From Pricia antarctica (GTDB taxonomy: Bacteria; Bacteroidota; Bacteroidia; Flavobacteriales; Flavobacteriaceae), in contig DRGL01000084.1 of the NCBI GenBank assembly GCA_011050085.1, positions 62,001-126,000 of the forward strand: a stretch of DNA of 64,000 bases, in the 5' to 3' direction. Both the position numbers and the translations under genes were made by a program. The notes under the pieces were generated by a model. The model was not told the DNA's origin. It saw only the letters and a program-made list of their open reading frames with translations, and did no database searches. The first letter of the stretch is position 1, and every line of letters begins with the position of its first letter. Of this stretch, positions 63,642-64,000 are shown one piece after another.

Positions 63642-64000
63642 TTAATCCTCCCTAAATTTCCCCACAATATCCGTGATATGAATACGATACACGATAGGTA
63701 TTTCCCGTTCTTGTAAACGGCTTGAAAAATCCTTTATAAATTTCGGGGCTTCTGCATCCCTGTTTGCTATGGTACGCTTTACTCCTTCCGTGAAACGATG
63801 TAGCTGCAATTTTGCGGTACTTCCTTCAAGCTGCTCGAAACGACCTTGAACGAGTACCGAACGCCATTTTTGAATGGATTGGATGTCGTCTACCTGAAAG
63901 GCTACTGATCCGTGTTTACCCATTGCTTCAATTTTGAATCCAGGTGAAGAATAGCTTAGAATGCATTTTTCCTCGGCATCATGATAATACGTAATCGGAT
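63642..64000 (-). CDS. PPOX-family flavin-binding protein, 5' part outside the window
   Basis: On the minus strand a frame is open from the right edge to the stop at 63642, about 118 residues. It reads PITYYHDAEEKCILSYSSPG, then GSVAFQVDD and the C-terminal VYRIHITDIVGKF, the split-barrel pattern of the pyridoxamine 5'-phosphate oxidase-like/NimA group. The true start lies outside. It would bind FMN and act on an unknown substrate or on heme. It is read toward the cco genes and shares no operon with them; a 128-base gap separates them. Confidence 0.82.
   Translation of the reverse strand, partial: PITYYHDAEEKCILSYSSPGFKIEAMGKHGSVAFQVDDIQSIQKWRSVLVQGRFEQLEGSTAKLQLHRFTEGVKRTIANRDAEAPKFIKDFSSRLQEREIPIVYRIHITDIVGKFRED

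Overview
The window reads as a marine-type member of the Bacteroidota, most likely a flavobacterium. Evidence: a SusC/SusD pair with an STN domain under a FecR/ECF-sigma pair, a cbb3 oxidase whose CcoN and CcoO are fused, HMA-DUF3347 and CusB-type proteins with Bacteroidota-style ends, weak Shine-Dalgarno signals, and AT-rich intergenic DNA with REP-like hairpins. No rRNA, CRISPR array or complete tRNA was found. All family assignments come from reading the sequence; no database search was run.

Layout. (1) 1-15447, plus strand: a long run for carbohydrate and energy stress. It holds a class I aldolase end, GH13 amylase, alpha-glucan phosphorylase, an SDR, a deleted acetate kinase relic, phosphoketolase, a tandem universal stress protein, an ATP-cone/PD-(D/E)XK nuclease, a beta-CASP metallo-hydrolase, an AMP-phosphorylase-type enzyme, a PRPP synthetase and small proteins. 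Stored glucan would feed sugar phosphates to phosphoketolase, while AMP and ribose phosphates are recycled. (2) 15465-23812: copper handling (CopB-type ATPase, MFS carrier, phospholipase-D-like synthase; on the minus strand a multicopper oxidase fused to a CopB/PcoB-like barrel, an HMA-DUF3347 protein and a Cys-rich secreted protein). (3) 24237-25505: sorbosone/PQQ-type dehydrogenase. (4) 25815-32614: LysR regulator divergent from a hutHIUG histidine-degradation operon. (5) 32705-40255, minus strand: ECF sigma, FecR, SusC, SusD and a PepSY membrane protein, a regulated TonB uptake module. (6) 40816-51861, minus strand: heavy-metal efflux (RND trio with His-rich accessory proteins, a zinc-type P-ATPase, a CDF exporter, a Fur-family regulator), with two deletion scars. 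(7) 51909-53989: small protein, excisionase-like protein, tyrosine integrase and a 3' tRNA-Met fragment, the right end of an integrated element. (8) 54004-64000: native chromosome with tRNA terminator and the cbb3 oxidase locus ccoI-S-NO-Q-P-G-H plus a TauE/SafE-like protein, ending in a partial PPOX-family gene on the other strand.

The most notable observations are three genes reduced by large deletions (acetate kinase, an RND-pump/adaptor chimera, a STAS/SpoIIAA-like tail), the adenine-nucleotide-centred gene run in region 1, the CopA-CopB-like fusion, and the tRNA-Met attachment site that marks the junction between accessory DNA and core respiratory genes.
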